Notes: generated by a model not told the origin, from the sequence alone. Counted from the stretch's first letter, positions 8,981-18,895 are shown. The stretch is DNA of 64,000 nucleotides from Jeotgalicoccus saudimassiliensis (GCF_000756715.1 NZ_CCSE01000001.1:2014001-2078000), one strand, 5' to 3'. Translations and numbers: made by a program.

Positions 8981-10019
8981 ATTGTTTCCTCCTTAATACA
9001 ATTAATGTGATAAAGAAACTGACGAATGTAATGCCCAGTAAAAACAGTATTGTGGTCCAGTAGCCCTCAAAGTTATCCATTAAATTTACCCGGTAGATTG
9101 TATCCGTAATGTGTGCGAGGGGGTTTAATTCATTAATAAGCGGTATTTCCCGGTTGATTACACTTCTGACTGCCGGACCCATCAGTCCGGCAAGGAAAGC
9201 CAGACCGACGATAAAGACGACAGGTACGACTGATTTCACATTGATGTTCACTCTCGGTGTCAGTCCGATGATAAAACCAAGGCCGAGTCCTGCAATGTTT
9301 CCGGCTAATATGATGCCGAGTGTCGGTGCGAGGTGATTAAACAGCACGGATTCGTTGAATATCATTAAATATCCGATGAGCAGCGCGTTTGACAATAGTC
9401 CGAGAAATAATCCCGCAACCATAATTGCGAGTATATATTTGACTTTACTGAACGGACTGGCGGAGAATCTGGCACCCATCGTGCTTAAATTCGGACGCAT
9501 CGATGAAATCATCTCCATACTTGTAAATACCGTATATAAAGAAACCATTGCAATCGTTGAATAGTACATCACAACCTGCGGTTCTGTTTCCATACCATTG
9601 GACTTGAGAAAGTCAGTTTCAAAATTAAAATTTTCAGGAGGTACATTCAATAAAGTTGTCTGGTGAATCTGATTCATTACAGATTCTAAAACCGATGCCT
9701 GAAAACTGCTGCTCTGAACGATTAATGTGCCGTTTTCTGTAATATATCCCGTAATATTTTCTGCATCCAGTTCTGCCCGTGCTGTGCTGTCGGACATTTC
9801 ACTGACACTGATAAAATCAATCTGCTCCAGCACTTGTGTGTATTCGTTATCCTCCGTCACAGCAACCTCAATAGTTGTCATATCTGCGCCGCCGAGATTG
9901 GACGTCGTCGCCATAAAAATCGTCACAAGCATGAGTGGATAACCGATTGTCCAAAAAATATATCCAAAATCTTTAAAATTAATGACGAGTAAATAATAGG
10001 TGAGGCGTAAAAAGTTCAT
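8967..10019 (-). CDS. ABC-2 type exporter permease
   Basis: 350 aa, paralogous in layout to the next gene: an N-terminal membrane segment, an extracytoplasmic domain (about 45-160) and five or six C-terminal membrane segments. Its start shares one base with the stop of the ATPase gene and its end overlaps the second permease, so the three are translationally coupled. Two different permeases with one ATPase match the LnrLMN (linearmycin resistance) arrangement; substrate not shown. Confidence 0.82.
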   Translation of the reverse strand: MNFLRLTYYLLVINFKDFGYIFWTIGYPLMLVTIFMATTSNLGGADMTTIEVAVTEDNEYTQVLEQIDFISVSEMSDSTARAELDAENITGYITENGTLIVQSSSFQASVLESVMNQIHQTTLLNVPPENFNFETDFLKSNGMETEPQVVMYYSTIAMVSLYTVFTSMEMISSMRPNLSTMGARFSASPFSKVKYILAIMVAGLFLGLLSNALLIGYLMIFNESVLFNHLAPTLGIILAGNIAGLGLGFIIGLTPRVNINVKSVVPVVFIVGLAFLAGLMGPAVRSVINREIPLINELNPLAHITDTIYRVNLMDNFEGYWTTILFLLGITFVSFFITLIVLRRKQYDHI

Positions 10020-10948
10020 CAGTCCCTCAGCTCCTTGCCTGTCAGTTCCAGAAAAATACTGCTCAGCGATGGCTGCTCACTCGCGATTTCTGTATAAGTG
10101 AGCGAGTTGTCTTCGATAAAACGGATAAGATTCGCAAGGTTGTTATGGTGTTTATCGAATTGGATATTGTATTTATCCTGAGTTTTCGAAACCTGGTTGA
10201 CGTGCGGAATTTGTTTTAAGCGTGTTACAAGCGTATCGTCCTCAGTAATAAATTTTACCGTGACACTTTCTGTCGTTGAAATTGATTTCTGAAGTTCATC
10301 GAGTGTACCGTTTGCAACATTCCGTCCGTTATCCATAATGACGAACGAATCGCACAGGTCTTCGGCTTCTTCCAGGTAGTGTGTAGTGTAAATTACAGTT
10401 GTACCCTGTTCCTTCATCTTTTTAACACCTTCAAGAATAAAGTTTCTGCTCTGCGCATCAACAGCGACAGTGGGTTCATCAAGGAAAAGAACTTCCGGTT
10501 TATGCGCGATGCCGCAGGCGATATTGAGTCTTCTTTTAAGGCCCCCGCTCAGCTGCTTTGGTACGAACTTTCTGTATTTTTCGAGACCGACAAAAGCGAT
10601 TGCTTCGTCGACAAGCTGTTTACGCTCTGCTTTATTCGTAACGTACAGTCCGCAGTAGAAGTCGATGTTCTCCACGACATTTAACTTTTCGAAAATAGCA
10701 AGTTCCTGAGGGACGATGCCGATCCGGCGTTTTGTTCTGTTGTTATTGGGGTTAGCCGGCTCTCCGAAAATTTCAATCGTACCCTGATCGAATTTCAGTA
10801 AGGAAAGCATGCAGTTAATAGCTGTTGTTTTACCGCAGCCGTTCGGACCGAGCAGACCGATAATTTCATTCTCCCCGGCCTGGAAAGAGAAGTGGTCAAG
10901 TGCAATCACGTCTTTGTACCTCTTTACTACTTTGTCCATTGCAATCAT
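10019..10948 (-). CDS. ABC exporter ATP-binding protein (LnrL-like)
   Basis: 309 aa. Walker A GPNGCGKT (about 34-41), signature LSGGLKRRLN, Walker B VLFLDEPTVAVD, H-loop TTHYLEEAE. A roughly 90-residue C-terminal extension resembles DrrA-type exporters. First gene of the three-gene exporter operon, divergent from a two-component system; this pairing is typical of antibiotic-sensing detoxification modules such as LnrJK-LnrLMN. Confidence 0.87.
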   Translation of the reverse strand: MIAMDKVVKRYKDVIALDHFSFQAGENEIIGLLGPNGCGKTTAINCMLSLLKFDQGTIEIFGEPANPNNNRTKRRIGIVPQELAIFEKLNVVENIDFYCGLYVTNKAERKQLVDEAIAFVGLEKYRKFVPKQLSGGLKRRLNIACGIAHKPEVLFLDEPTVAVDAQSRNFILEGVKKMKEQGTTVIYTTHYLEEAEDLCDSFVIMDNGRNVANGTLDELQKSISTTESVTVKFITEDDTLVTRLKQIPHVNQVSKTQDKYNIQFDKHHNNLANLIRFIEDNSLTYTEIASEQPSLSSIFLELTGKELRD

Positions 10949-11033
10949 ATTATTGCCCCCTGTACTATATTGGTTAATTTAAGTTTATAATATAAATAAA
11001 CACGCTGTTAGTGTCCGGGGTCATGAGCTGTGG

Positions 11034-11045
11034 TGACAATTGTCA
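11034..11045. promoter_or_regulatory. 12-nt perfect palindrome between exporter and two-component genes
   Basis: TGACAATTGTCA is a perfect palindrome, 18 nt before the histidine kinase start, in the divergent promoter region (10949-11062). It is a candidate binding site for the adjacent NarL-type regulator; no binding evidence is available from sequence. Confidence 0.4.
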
Positions 11046-11062
11046 TATTGTGAGGTGAAGAA

Positions 11063-12121
11063 ATGTCAAATATATATGTAAAGATTATGATATTTACAGT
11101 GTTGTCGGTATTCTATCTGCTGACGTCAGAGGAGGCGCATATAACAGTAATACTGCTGTCTTTTATTACAGCATTCAGCACAGATGCCATCAGGAAAAAA
11201 TATATGCTGTTTACTGCTGCTGTGATTTTTGCTGTGCTTTTGTTCATGGATATAAATTATTTGTATTTCCTGCCGGTCATCTCTCATATTATATTTATGG
11301 AATATGGCATGTACGGGATTATGGTTCTAATTCCCATAGTCCTGTTTCAGGAATGGGTATTGCTGTTTTTAAGTATTTTTATTTTCTACACGACTGTATT
11401 GTCAGAGAAACTATCGGAAGCAAAACAGCTGAACAGAAAAATGCGTGATCAGCTGACTGAAGATAATATGCGTTTAAAAGCACAGCGTAATGAACTGATG
11501 AAAACTCACGAGAAAGATATTTACATGGCGGGGCTTAATGAACGGAACCGGATTGCCCGTGATATGCATGATGCACTTGGTCATTCACTGTCGAGCAGTA
11601 TTCTGCTGATCGAGTCGCTGCAGTACGTTAAAGATGAAGAGACACTGCATCACTCGTTAAAGCAGCTGCAGGACAGACTGAAAATCGGTATGGAAGACGT
11701 GCGTCACAGTATTCATAATCTGTATGACACGTCGATAGACCTTGAGGCGAGAATAGAAAGTTATCTCGTGGAAATGGAGAATTATTCAAAAGAACTTATA
11801 TATGATGTAAATATCACACTGACTCATGAAGAAAAGATAGACATGCTGTCACTGGTCAGAGAAGCACTGACGAATATCCGCAAGCATTCAAATGCATCGG
11901 CATTTACAGTAATCATTAAAGAGCATCCTAAATTTTTAGCATTGACTATTAAAGATAACGGCAATCCTGTTAAAGAATTCAACAAAGGCATGGGACTTCA
12001 GTCGATGAAAGAAACAGTACAGAAGTACGGCGGAGTACTGAATACATTTAATGATGATGGTTTTATCGTACACGCAATATTTTACATGGAGGGGCTTCGA
12101 AATGAGAATAGCAATAGTTGA
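11063..12121 (+). CDS. Sensor histidine kinase, NarL/DesK class (LnrJ-like)
   Basis: 352 aa. Four to five membrane segments in residues 1-112 with very short loops (an intramembrane-sensing type), a coiled coil (about 113-155), HisKA_3 dimerisation domain with phospho-acceptor H169 (RIARDMHDALGHSLSS), and an HATPase domain with N-box LVREALTNIRKHSNA and DNGNP. ATG 11063 follows GAGGTG. It overlaps the response regulator by 20 nt. With the divergent ABC exporter it probably senses a membrane-perturbing compound (inference). Confidence 0.87.
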   Translation: MSNIYVKIMIFTVLSVFYLLTSEEAHITVILLSFITAFSTDAIRKKYMLFTAAVIFAVLLFMDINYLYFLPVISHIIFMEYGMYGIMVLIPIVLFQEWVLLFLSIFIFYTTVLSEKLSEAKQLNRKMRDQLTEDNMRLKAQRNELMKTHEKDIYMAGLNERNRIARDMHDALGHSLSSSILLIESLQYVKDEETLHHSLKQLQDRLKIGMEDVRHSIHNLYDTSIDLEARIESYLVEMENYSKELIYDVNITLTHEEKIDMLSLVREALTNIRKHSNASAFTVIIKEHPKFLALTIKDNGNPVKEFNKGMGLQSMKETVQKYGGVLNTFNDDGFIVHAIFYMEGLRNENSNS

Positions 12122-12701
12122 TGATGATCCACTTGTAGTGTCGGCACTGTCGACAATAGTGAGGAATTCGAATTACGATGTCATAACTACCGGCACGAGT
12201 GGTTTTGATGCGGTTAATTTGTATAAAGAACATCAGCCGGATTTGTTAATGACAGATATCCGAATGCGGGAGAAATCCGGGCTTCAGGCAAGTAAGGAAA
12301 TACTGAAAGATTTTCCGGAAGCTAAAATTCTGCTGATTACGACATTTAAAGATGATGAGTATATTCATGAAGCTCTGAACATCGGCTGCAAAGGATATTT
12401 ACTGAAAGATAATCTTACGGGAATTATTCCGGCGATTGAAGCGGTGCTGTCGGGCAATATGGTGTTCGACAGCAATATCGTTAAAAGCATGTCGGCAACA
12501 GCATCGCACAAAGACTTGTCAGAGTTGTCGACGAGAGAGCGGGATATTATTGAACTGGTTGCAGAGGGATATAATAATAAAGAAATTGCCGGGCACCTGT
12601 ATTTGAGTGAAGGTACAGTCAGAAACTATATTTCTCAAATGCTGACGAAACTGGATTTAAGAGACAGGACTCAGCTGGCCGTTTATTATTATAAAAACTA
12701 A
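12102..12701 (+). CDS. NarL/LuxR-family response regulator (LnrK-like)
   Basis: 199 aa from ATG 12102, chosen because GGAGGGG lies just upstream and the protein then opens MRIAIVDDDP, the canonical receiver start; the frame is open further upstream. Phospho-acceptor D52 (LLMTDIRM). C-terminal LuxR-type helix-turn-helix LSTRERDIIELVAEG...NKEIA...SEGTVRNYIS. Expected to control the adjacent exporter operon. Confidence 0.9.
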   Translation: MRIAIVDDDPLVVSALSTIVRNSNYDVITTGTSGFDAVNLYKEHQPDLLMTDIRMREKSGLQASKEILKDFPEAKILLITTFKDDEYIHEALNIGCKGYLLKDNLTGIIPAIEAVLSGNMVFDSNIVKSMSATASHKDLSELSTRERDIIELVAEGYNNKEIAGHLYLSEGTVRNYISQMLTKLDLRDRTQLAVYYYKN

Positions 12702-12715
12702 AGAGAGGTATCCGG

Positions 12716-13210
12716 ATGACACTCGTAATAAGAAAGCCCGATGTCACTGACGCAGAACGAATTGCAGAAATCTGCAGTACGGGATGGCGGCAGACAGTTG
12801 AAGGAAAATTGAGCAGCACGCTTCAGCAGCAGACGGTCAATTACTGGTACAACGCGAAAAAGGTGACGCAGGATATTAAGAAAGGCAGTTACACTTACGT
12901 TGCTGAAGTTGACGGCACTGTTACCGGTGTCATCGGCGGCGGAATGAACGGTAAGAAACGCGCTGAAGTGTATGTGTTTTATATTGATGAAAAATACAGG
13001 TATCATGGAATTGGTAAGTCATTGTTACATAAATTAACCGGCCATCAGCAGCGTAAAGGTGCTGTGGAACAGTGGGTATCCGTGCAGGAGAATAACAGAC
13101 TTGGCTTGCCGTTTTATAAAGCGCGCGGTTTTATTCAGCAGTCGGTTAAAGAAACGAAAAGTGCATCAGGTGAAGTGCAGGTGTCTTTAAGAATGAGGAG
13201 AGAGATTTGA
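12716..13210 (+). CDS. GNAT family N-acetyltransferase
   Basis: 164 aa with the GNAT core: acetyl-CoA pyrophosphate loop YRYHGIGKSLL (about 100-110) and the C-terminal NNRLGLPFYKARGF strand-helix. It starts 15 nt after the response regulator behind AGAGAGG, so it may share that transcript. Acceptor substrate unknown. Confidence 0.82.
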   Translation: MTLVIRKPDVTDAERIAEICSTGWRQTVEGKLSSTLQQQTVNYWYNAKKVTQDIKKGSYTYVAEVDGTVTGVIGGGMNGKKRAEVYVFYIDEKYRYHGIGKSLLHKLTGHQQRKGAVEQWVSVQENNRLGLPFYKARGFIQQSVKETKSASGEVQVSLRMRREI

Positions 13211-13285
13211 TAGTTGGTCTGTCTGTAAAATTGAAAAGGCTCATGAGATAATTATTTTAAGAACGATGAATGGAGTGTTTTACTG

Positions 13286-14221
13286 ATGAGAAATGTTATT
13301 TTAGATTGTGATCCGGGGCATGATGATGCGATATCGATAATTATTGCGGCTTCAGGTGTCAGCGATTTAAATATTTTAGGAATTACGACTGTTGCAGGCA
13401 ACGTTGAAGTTGAGAAAAATACGATTAATACATTAAAAATATGTGAACTGCTCGGGCTGGATGTTCCGGTAGTTCAGGGTGCGAGACGCCCGCTCGTAAA
13501 AGAGAGCGAAATTGCGCCTGAAATTCACGGTGAAACAGGGATGGACGGCCCGGTGCTTCCGGAGCCGCAAATCGGGGTGACTGAAGGACATGCTGTTGAC
13601 TTTATTATCGAGCAGGTTATGAGCTCCGGCGAACCGGTTACACTTGTACCGACAGGACCGTTGACGAACATTGCGATGGCCTTAATTAAAGAACCGAGAA
13701 TTATAGAAAACATCGATGAAATTGTCTTAATGGGCGGCGGAACGTTCGGTAACTGGACGCCGGCAGCAGAGTTCAATATTTTTGTCGATGCTGAAGCGGC
13801 GAGAGTTGTATACGAAAGCAGCGTACCGGTGACGATGTTCGGTCTTGATGTGACTCATCAGGTGATTGCAACTGACGACATTATTGAACGTGTCAGTAAA
13901 ATCGATAACAAGATTGCAGTATTCGTTAAGGAGCTGTTAATTTTCTTCGGTGAAACGTACAAAAACCATTTCGGCTTTAACGGCGGACCGATTCACGATG
14001 CATGTACAACGATGTATCTGTTGAAACCGGAATTGTTCGAGACGGAGTATTTAAACGTTACTGTGGAAACAAAAGGTGAGTACTCATACGGTATGACTGT
14101 AATCGATACGCTGAGTGTAACGGGCAGAGAGCCGAATACGAATGTAGCACTCGGTGTGGATCAGGAAGCATTCTGGACACTGTTTGAAGAAGTTCTGAAG
14201 TCATTTGACGGAGGTCGGTAA
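13286..14221 (+). CDS. Nucleoside hydrolase (inosine/uridine-preferring type)
   Basis: 311 aa. The N-terminal DCDPGHDDA motif (residues 7-15) is the calcium-binding, catalytic signature of the nucleoside hydrolases; VPTGPLTNIA and VLMGGGTFGNWTPAAEFNI are the other family blocks. It hydrolyses ribonucleosides to base plus ribose. First gene of a three-gene operon with a paralogous hydrolase (3-nt gap) and ribokinase, i.e. nucleoside salvage. Confidence 0.9.
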   Translation: MRNVILDCDPGHDDAISIIIAASGVSDLNILGITTVAGNVEVEKNTINTLKICELLGLDVPVVQGARRPLVKESEIAPEIHGETGMDGPVLPEPQIGVTEGHAVDFIIEQVMSSGEPVTLVPTGPLTNIAMALIKEPRIIENIDEIVLMGGGTFGNWTPAAEFNIFVDAEAARVVYESSVPVTMFGLDVTHQVIATDDIIERVSKIDNKIAVFVKELLIFFGETYKNHFGFNGGPIHDACTTMYLLKPELFETEYLNVTVETKGEYSYGMTVIDTLSVTGREPNTNVALGVDQEAFWTLFEEVLKSFDGGR

Positions 14222-14223
14222 TT

Positions 14224-15162
14224 ATGACAGCAAAAAATATATGGATTGACTGCGATCCCGGTATTGATGATGCGATTGCACTTGCAGCAGCTGCGGCGAG
14301 CAGAGATGTATTGAATATCCGCGGTATTTCCACAGTGGCGGGTAATCAGACGATAGAACGTGTGACCGGTAACGCACTCGCACTGAGCGATTTTCTAAAA
14401 ATGGATGTGCCGGTCGTTAAAGGTGCAGAAGGACCGTTAACGCGAGCGAAAGAAGATGCGGGCCACGTACATGGTGAGACAGGACTCGGTAATACAGTGC
14501 TGCCGAAAACGGCGAAGCAGACAGAACCCGGCAACCCGTTTCAGGTAATGCGGGACCATATTATGAACCTGTCTGCAGATGAAAAGATGACACTCGTGCC
14601 TGTCGGTCCGCTGACAAATATTGCACTATTGTTAAAAGTGTTCCCCGAAGTGTCGGAACGTATCGATGAAATTGTTCTGATGGGCGGCGGCACATTCGGA
14701 AACAGAACACCGACAGCGGAGTTTAACATCTGGGGAGATCCCGAAGCGGCAAAAATTGTCTTTGACTCGGGTCTCCCGATTGTCATGTGCGGTCTTGATG
14801 TAACCCATAAGAGCGGACTTGACCGTGCACAGGTTGATGCACTGATTAACAATGAAGGTGAAGTGCAGAAAGCATTCGGTGAAATGCTGAAGTTCTACTT
14901 TGACTCACCGGCGTATATTAACAGTGAACTGGTGCATATACACGACGCTGTCGCAGTAATTTACCTGACAAATCCTGAAATATTTAAAGGTATACAGGTG
15001 AGCGTGGATGTCGACTGCACAGATGATATTAACCGCGGCATGACGGTATGCGATGTACGTAAAACAGCACCTGAAGCGGGACGTAACGTCAATCTGCTTA
15101 AAGATATTGATTTAACAGCATTTCAAAATATACTGCTTGAAAAACTCGGCAGTCTACAGTAA
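14224..15162 (+). CDS. Nucleoside hydrolase, second paralogue
   Basis: 312 aa, with DCDPGIDDA near residues 9-17, VPVGPLTNIALL and VLMGGGTFGNRTPTAEFNI. It differs from its neighbour throughout, so the pair probably covers different nucleosides (inference). It starts 3 nt after the upstream stop behind GGAGG and is followed 18 nt later by ribokinase. Confidence 0.9.
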   Translation: MTAKNIWIDCDPGIDDAIALAAAAASRDVLNIRGISTVAGNQTIERVTGNALALSDFLKMDVPVVKGAEGPLTRAKEDAGHVHGETGLGNTVLPKTAKQTEPGNPFQVMRDHIMNLSADEKMTLVPVGPLTNIALLLKVFPEVSERIDEIVLMGGGTFGNRTPTAEFNIWGDPEAAKIVFDSGLPIVMCGLDVTHKSGLDRAQVDALINNEGEVQKAFGEMLKFYFDSPAYINSELVHIHDAVAVIYLTNPEIFKGIQVSVDVDCTDDINRGMTVCDVRKTAPEAGRNVNLLKDIDLTAFQNILLEKLGSLQ

Positions 15163-15180
15163 TTCCTGGAGGTATAACAA

Positions 15181-16065
15181 ATGAGTAAGCCTAAAGTAAC
15201 AATCGTTGGAAGTTTAAATATGGATTTAGTCGTGACTGCAGAACGTCATCCTAAAATCGGTGAGACGCTGACAGGAGAAAAATTCACGACACTCTGCGGC
15301 GGTAAAGGTGCAAACCAGGCAGTCGCAGCTGCAAGACTCGGCTGTGATGTGACGTTTATCGGCAGAGTGGGGAATGATGCATTTGGTACTGAGATGATCG
15401 AAAGCTTAAAAAGTGAAGGTGTGAATGTCGACCATATCGAAGTTCTTGATGAAGTGGAAAGCGGTATTGCGATGATTACGGTGAATCCGCTGGATAACAC
15501 GATTATCGTTGTGCCGGGAGCGAACGCTCATGTAACGAAAGATGTAATCGATAAACACCGTGAAGCACTGCTCGAAAGCGACGTTGTTGTGACGCAGCTT
15601 GAAATCCCGATGGAGACGGTGGATTACGTGGCTGAAGTATGCGGTGACAATAATATTGAACTGGTCGTTAATCCGGCACCGGCACAAAAGCTGACAGATA
15701 ATATTATTAATAACAGTACATACATTACGCCGAATCAGATTGAACTGACTCAGCTGGCGGAAGCACACCCTGAGCTGTTAAAAGACCACATCGATAAATT
15801 TGTTGTGACGAGCGGCAGCAAAGGCTGTTACTACACAGTGGATGCCTACCGTGTGGATGTGCCGACAATGAAAGCGGAAGTGGTCGACACGACAGGGGCA
15901 GGAGACTGTTTCAACGGTGCATTTGTCAGCTACATTGCACAGGGCAGAAGTCTGGAAGAAAGCTGTCACTTTGCGAACGCTGCAGCATCGCTAAGCGTTG
16001 AGAAATTCGGTGCACAGAATGCGATGCCGACAACTGAACAGGTACTTGAGAGAATGAATCGGTAA
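15181..16065 (+). CDS. rbsK: Ribokinase
   Basis: 294 aa PfkB-family kinase. GGKGANQAVAAARLG near residue 40 binds the sugar; DTTGAGDCFNGAF near 240 carries the catalytic Asp and anion hole. It phosphorylates ribose to ribose 5-phosphate, matching the ribose released by the two upstream hydrolases. ATG follows TGGAGGTATAACAA. Confidence 0.9.
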   Translation: MSKPKVTIVGSLNMDLVVTAERHPKIGETLTGEKFTTLCGGKGANQAVAAARLGCDVTFIGRVGNDAFGTEMIESLKSEGVNVDHIEVLDEVESGIAMITVNPLDNTIIVVPGANAHVTKDVIDKHREALLESDVVVTQLEIPMETVDYVAEVCGDNNIELVVNPAPAQKLTDNIINNSTYITPNQIELTQLAEAHPELLKDHIDKFVVTSGSKGCYYTVDAYRVDVPTMKAEVVDTTGAGDCFNGAFVSYIAQGRSLEESCHFANAAASLSVEKFGAQNAMPTTEQVLERMNR

Positions 16066-16077
16066 TATTAAACAGAT

Positions 16078-16107
16078 AAACCCGGGAATCATATGATTTC
16101 CGGGTTT
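16078..16107 (+). terminator. Intrinsic terminator after rbsK
   Basis: AAACCCGGAAATC-type arms around CATATG (16078-16107) form a strong hairpin with a weak T tract (TTTGATTTGG). Confidence 0.7.
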
Positions 16108-16223
16108 GATTTGGTTATGGATAGATGCGTATCCTATAACTTATTCATAATCGTCAATCCTTAAATAATTCCCCGGTTAGTGTAGTATTGGTAAAGTAAA
16201 TTATTTTTATGAGGTGACAACTA

Positions 16224-18224
16224 ATGGGAGTATTCGATGTAGATTACAACAAGGTGAACGAAATAGAAGACCTGCCATATGAAGTCGGAATTACGAATCA
16301 TACATGGATCGAAATGAGCGACGGTACAAAACTGTCTGCGAAAATCTGGCAGCCGAAAGGACTCGAAGTAACGAAAGGTACAGTACTTGAGTTTTTACCG
16401 TACAGAAAAGATGATTTTACAGCGTTAAGAGATGAAATCAGACATAAATATTTCGCGGGTAACGGCTTTACTTCGATGCGCGTTGATATTAGAGGTACCG
16501 GTGATTCAGAAGGAATTATCGAAGATGAATATCACATTTCCGAGCAGGATGATGCAATCGATATTATCAGCTGGATTGAAAATCAGAGCTGGTCGAACGG
16601 CTCTGTCGGCATGATTGGAAAATCATGGGGCGGCTTTAACGGCCTGCAGGTTGCCGCACGTCAGCCGAAAGCGCTAAAAACAATTATTTCATTGTGCTCA
16701 ACTGATGACCGTTACGCGGATGACGTTCATTACCGGGGCGGTGTAATGATGGCATCGGACATGCTGTGGTGGGCTTCGACAATGTTTGCTTATAATGCAC
16801 GGCCGCCGTTCCCGCAGTTTGTCGGTGACAGCTGGTACGATATGTGGCTGAACCGAATGGAAAACACACCGCCGTTCGTAGAAGAATGGGTGAGCCACCA
16901 GCGCCGTGATGAGTTTTGGAAACACGGCTCAATTAACGAAAATTATGAAGATATTAAAATACCTGTCCTCACGATGAGCGGCTGGGCTGACGGTTATACC
17001 GATGCAGTTTATCGCTTAATGGATAATTTAAATGTCCCTAAGAAAGGAATTATCGGCCCGTGGGCGCATGAATTTCCTGACCTTGCAATACCGGGACCGC
17101 AGATTGGTTATCTGCAGGAGTGTGTGGACTGGTTCTCGAAATGGTTCGTGGAAGACCAGAGTCAGGTTGAGCACGAAGATGAGTTTCATATTTATATTCA
17201 GGACAGCATAGAGCCGTCGACGAGCTACGAGTACAGGGAAGGCCAGTGGATTGATGTCTATACTGAACAATTTGAATCCGTCGATATTCTGAGCCATTTC
17301 CATGATGAAGTGACACTTCAGAACAATCAGCATCACGGCCTCTATTCAGGCGTGTTCTGTCCGTTCGGACAGGAAGGGGATCTCGCAGCAGACCAGACAA
17401 TCGAAAATGCACTCGCAACGACGATTTCGGTGGACGCAGCAGAATCACTGAGCATTGCAGGACAGGCGAAGCTGAACGTCAAAGTGAAATCATCACACGA
17501 TGAAGCAAATCTGCATGTACGTCTGACGGACGTTCATCCGGACGGCAAACGTACTTTGATTACGAAAGGGCAGCTGAATTTAAACCATGCGGGCAGTCAT
17601 GAAAACCCGGAAGCCCTGCCAGTTGATGAATACATCTATGCGGAAATACTGTTCGATGTGATTGGTTATACAGTGCCTGAAGGCCACAGCATTGAAATCT
17701 CATTTGCACCAAGCTATTGGCCGCTGATGTGGGCGTCGAAAGACAAAGTCGGGCTGACAGTGGATTTAAACCGCAGTTCACTGCATTTGCCGTACGTTGA
17801 AAATTACACGCCGGTTGAGATGAAGTACAACTCTGCAGAAATGGCGACACCGCTTGAAAAGGAAGTACTTGAAGAAGGTTACCGTACGAGAAATGTCATC
17901 AATGATCTGACGACAAACGACTGGATATTAGATGATTATTCAAATGAGGGCAAACGTTACCTGCCGCACCTCGGTATCACTTACGGTACTGAAAACCATA
18001 ATATTTACACGATAAACAACGATGACCCGTTGTCAGCAGCTGTTCAGTGTGACTGGACTGTGATTGTTGAAGATGCAGACATCAAAACAGAAATGAAAAC
18101 TGAAAGTCTGATGACATGTGATTATGAGAACTTTTATCTTGTTAACCGTCTGATTGGTTATAACAACGGTGAAGAAGTTTTCAGTAAAGAATGGAAAAAG
18201 ACTGTGAAGAGAGATTTTAACTAA
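16224..18224 (+). CDS. CocE/NonD family alpha/beta hydrolase (X-Pro dipeptidyl-peptidase-like)
   Basis: 666 aa. N-terminal alpha/beta hydrolase with nucleophile S134 (GMIGKSWGGFNGL), acid in SGWADGYTDAV and His in IGPWAHEFPD, then a C-terminal jelly-roll domain (about 400-660), as in CocE esterases and PepX. No signal peptide. ATG 16224 follows GAGGTGACAACTA. Could be an esterase, acylase or peptidase; substrate not predictable. Confidence 0.85.
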   Translation: MGVFDVDYNKVNEIEDLPYEVGITNHTWIEMSDGTKLSAKIWQPKGLEVTKGTVLEFLPYRKDDFTALRDEIRHKYFAGNGFTSMRVDIRGTGDSEGIIEDEYHISEQDDAIDIISWIENQSWSNGSVGMIGKSWGGFNGLQVAARQPKALKTIISLCSTDDRYADDVHYRGGVMMASDMLWWASTMFAYNARPPFPQFVGDSWYDMWLNRMENTPPFVEEWVSHQRRDEFWKHGSINENYEDIKIPVLTMSGWADGYTDAVYRLMDNLNVPKKGIIGPWAHEFPDLAIPGPQIGYLQECVDWFSKWFVEDQSQVEHEDEFHIYIQDSIEPSTSYEYREGQWIDVYTEQFESVDILSHFHDEVTLQNNQHHGLYSGVFCPFGQEGDLAADQTIENALATTISVDAAESLSIAGQAKLNVKVKSSHDEANLHVRLTDVHPDGKRTLITKGQLNLNHAGSHENPEALPVDEYIYAEILFDVIGYTVPEGHSIEISFAPSYWPLMWASKDKVGLTVDLNRSSLHLPYVENYTPVEMKYNSAEMATPLEKEVLEEGYRTRNVINDLTTNDWILDDYSNEGKRYLPHLGITYGTENHNIYTINNDDPLSAAVQCDWTVIVEDADIKTEMKTESLMTCDYENFYLVNRLIGYNNGEEVFSKEWKKTVKRDFN

Positions 18225-18233
18225 AAATATTTA

Positions 18234-18270
18234 AAAAGGTTCCCCGGATAATTTTCCGGGGAACCTTTTT
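18234..18270. terminator. Bidirectional intrinsic terminator
   Basis: AAAAAGGTTCCCCGG pairs with CCGGGGAACCTTTTT across ATAATTTT, between two convergent genes. Confidence 0.9.
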
Positions 18271-18273
18271 ATG

Positions 18274-18798
18274 TTAAATAATTGATGAGAATAATGAAGT
18301 CGGAATCATAATAATCCACGGAGCCATTAATAATGTCGAGATAATGCTTGATCTTGTTACCTGTTTGGCATTCAGACCGAACTTCGCGTAAATTTTCTGA
18401 GTCAGTTTAAACTGGACTAAAATAATGACAACAAAAACGATAAGGACGAAAATCATACTGTAAATACTGTCGAACGGGTTCGCGATTACTCCTTCAAAGA
18501 ATGCAACAATCCAGTCGGGTGTTGCATTGCTGATTTCCTTAACATCGTCAAATGATGTCGGGTTCCCTCTGAACAGCGGATCGATGTACAGTGATGCGTA
18601 CATAATTCCAACAGCTGCGAGATGCAGACCGATATCCGTCAGCCAGATTTTCCACGACGCTTTAACGGTAATTTCCTTACGGTTATATTTTTTATCGAGC
18701 GGCAGGTAAATCGCAAACCAGTCGATTAGCATTTTTAACGGTATTATCATAAAAACAACAGGTGGAATTAACCACATCAGCCATACCGGCATAATCAT
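18274..18798 (-). CDS. Uncharacterised membrane protein (174 aa)
   Basis: Three to four predicted membrane segments (about 3-20, 52-70, 108-128, 150-172), with a charged stretch between the first two. A GAGG box lies about 10 nt before ATG 18798. No family recognised. Monocistronic, convergent with the CocE gene. Confidence 0.7.
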   Translation of the reverse strand: MIMPVWLMWLIPPVVFMIIPLKMLIDWFAIYLPLDKKYNRKEITVKASWKIWLTDIGLHLAAVGIMYASLYIDPLFRGNPTSFDDVKEISNATPDWIVAFFEGVIANPFDSIYSMIFVLIVFVVIILVQFKLTQKIYAKFGLNAKQVTRSSIISTLLMAPWIIMIPTSLFSSII

Positions 18799-18895
18799 TA
18801 CGGAAAACCTCTTTCTTATTTGTGTGTATTATCCTGTATATTTTACGCCTAACGGGAAGTGATGTAAATTGAAATGAAATATCTTTCGGCGGCAT

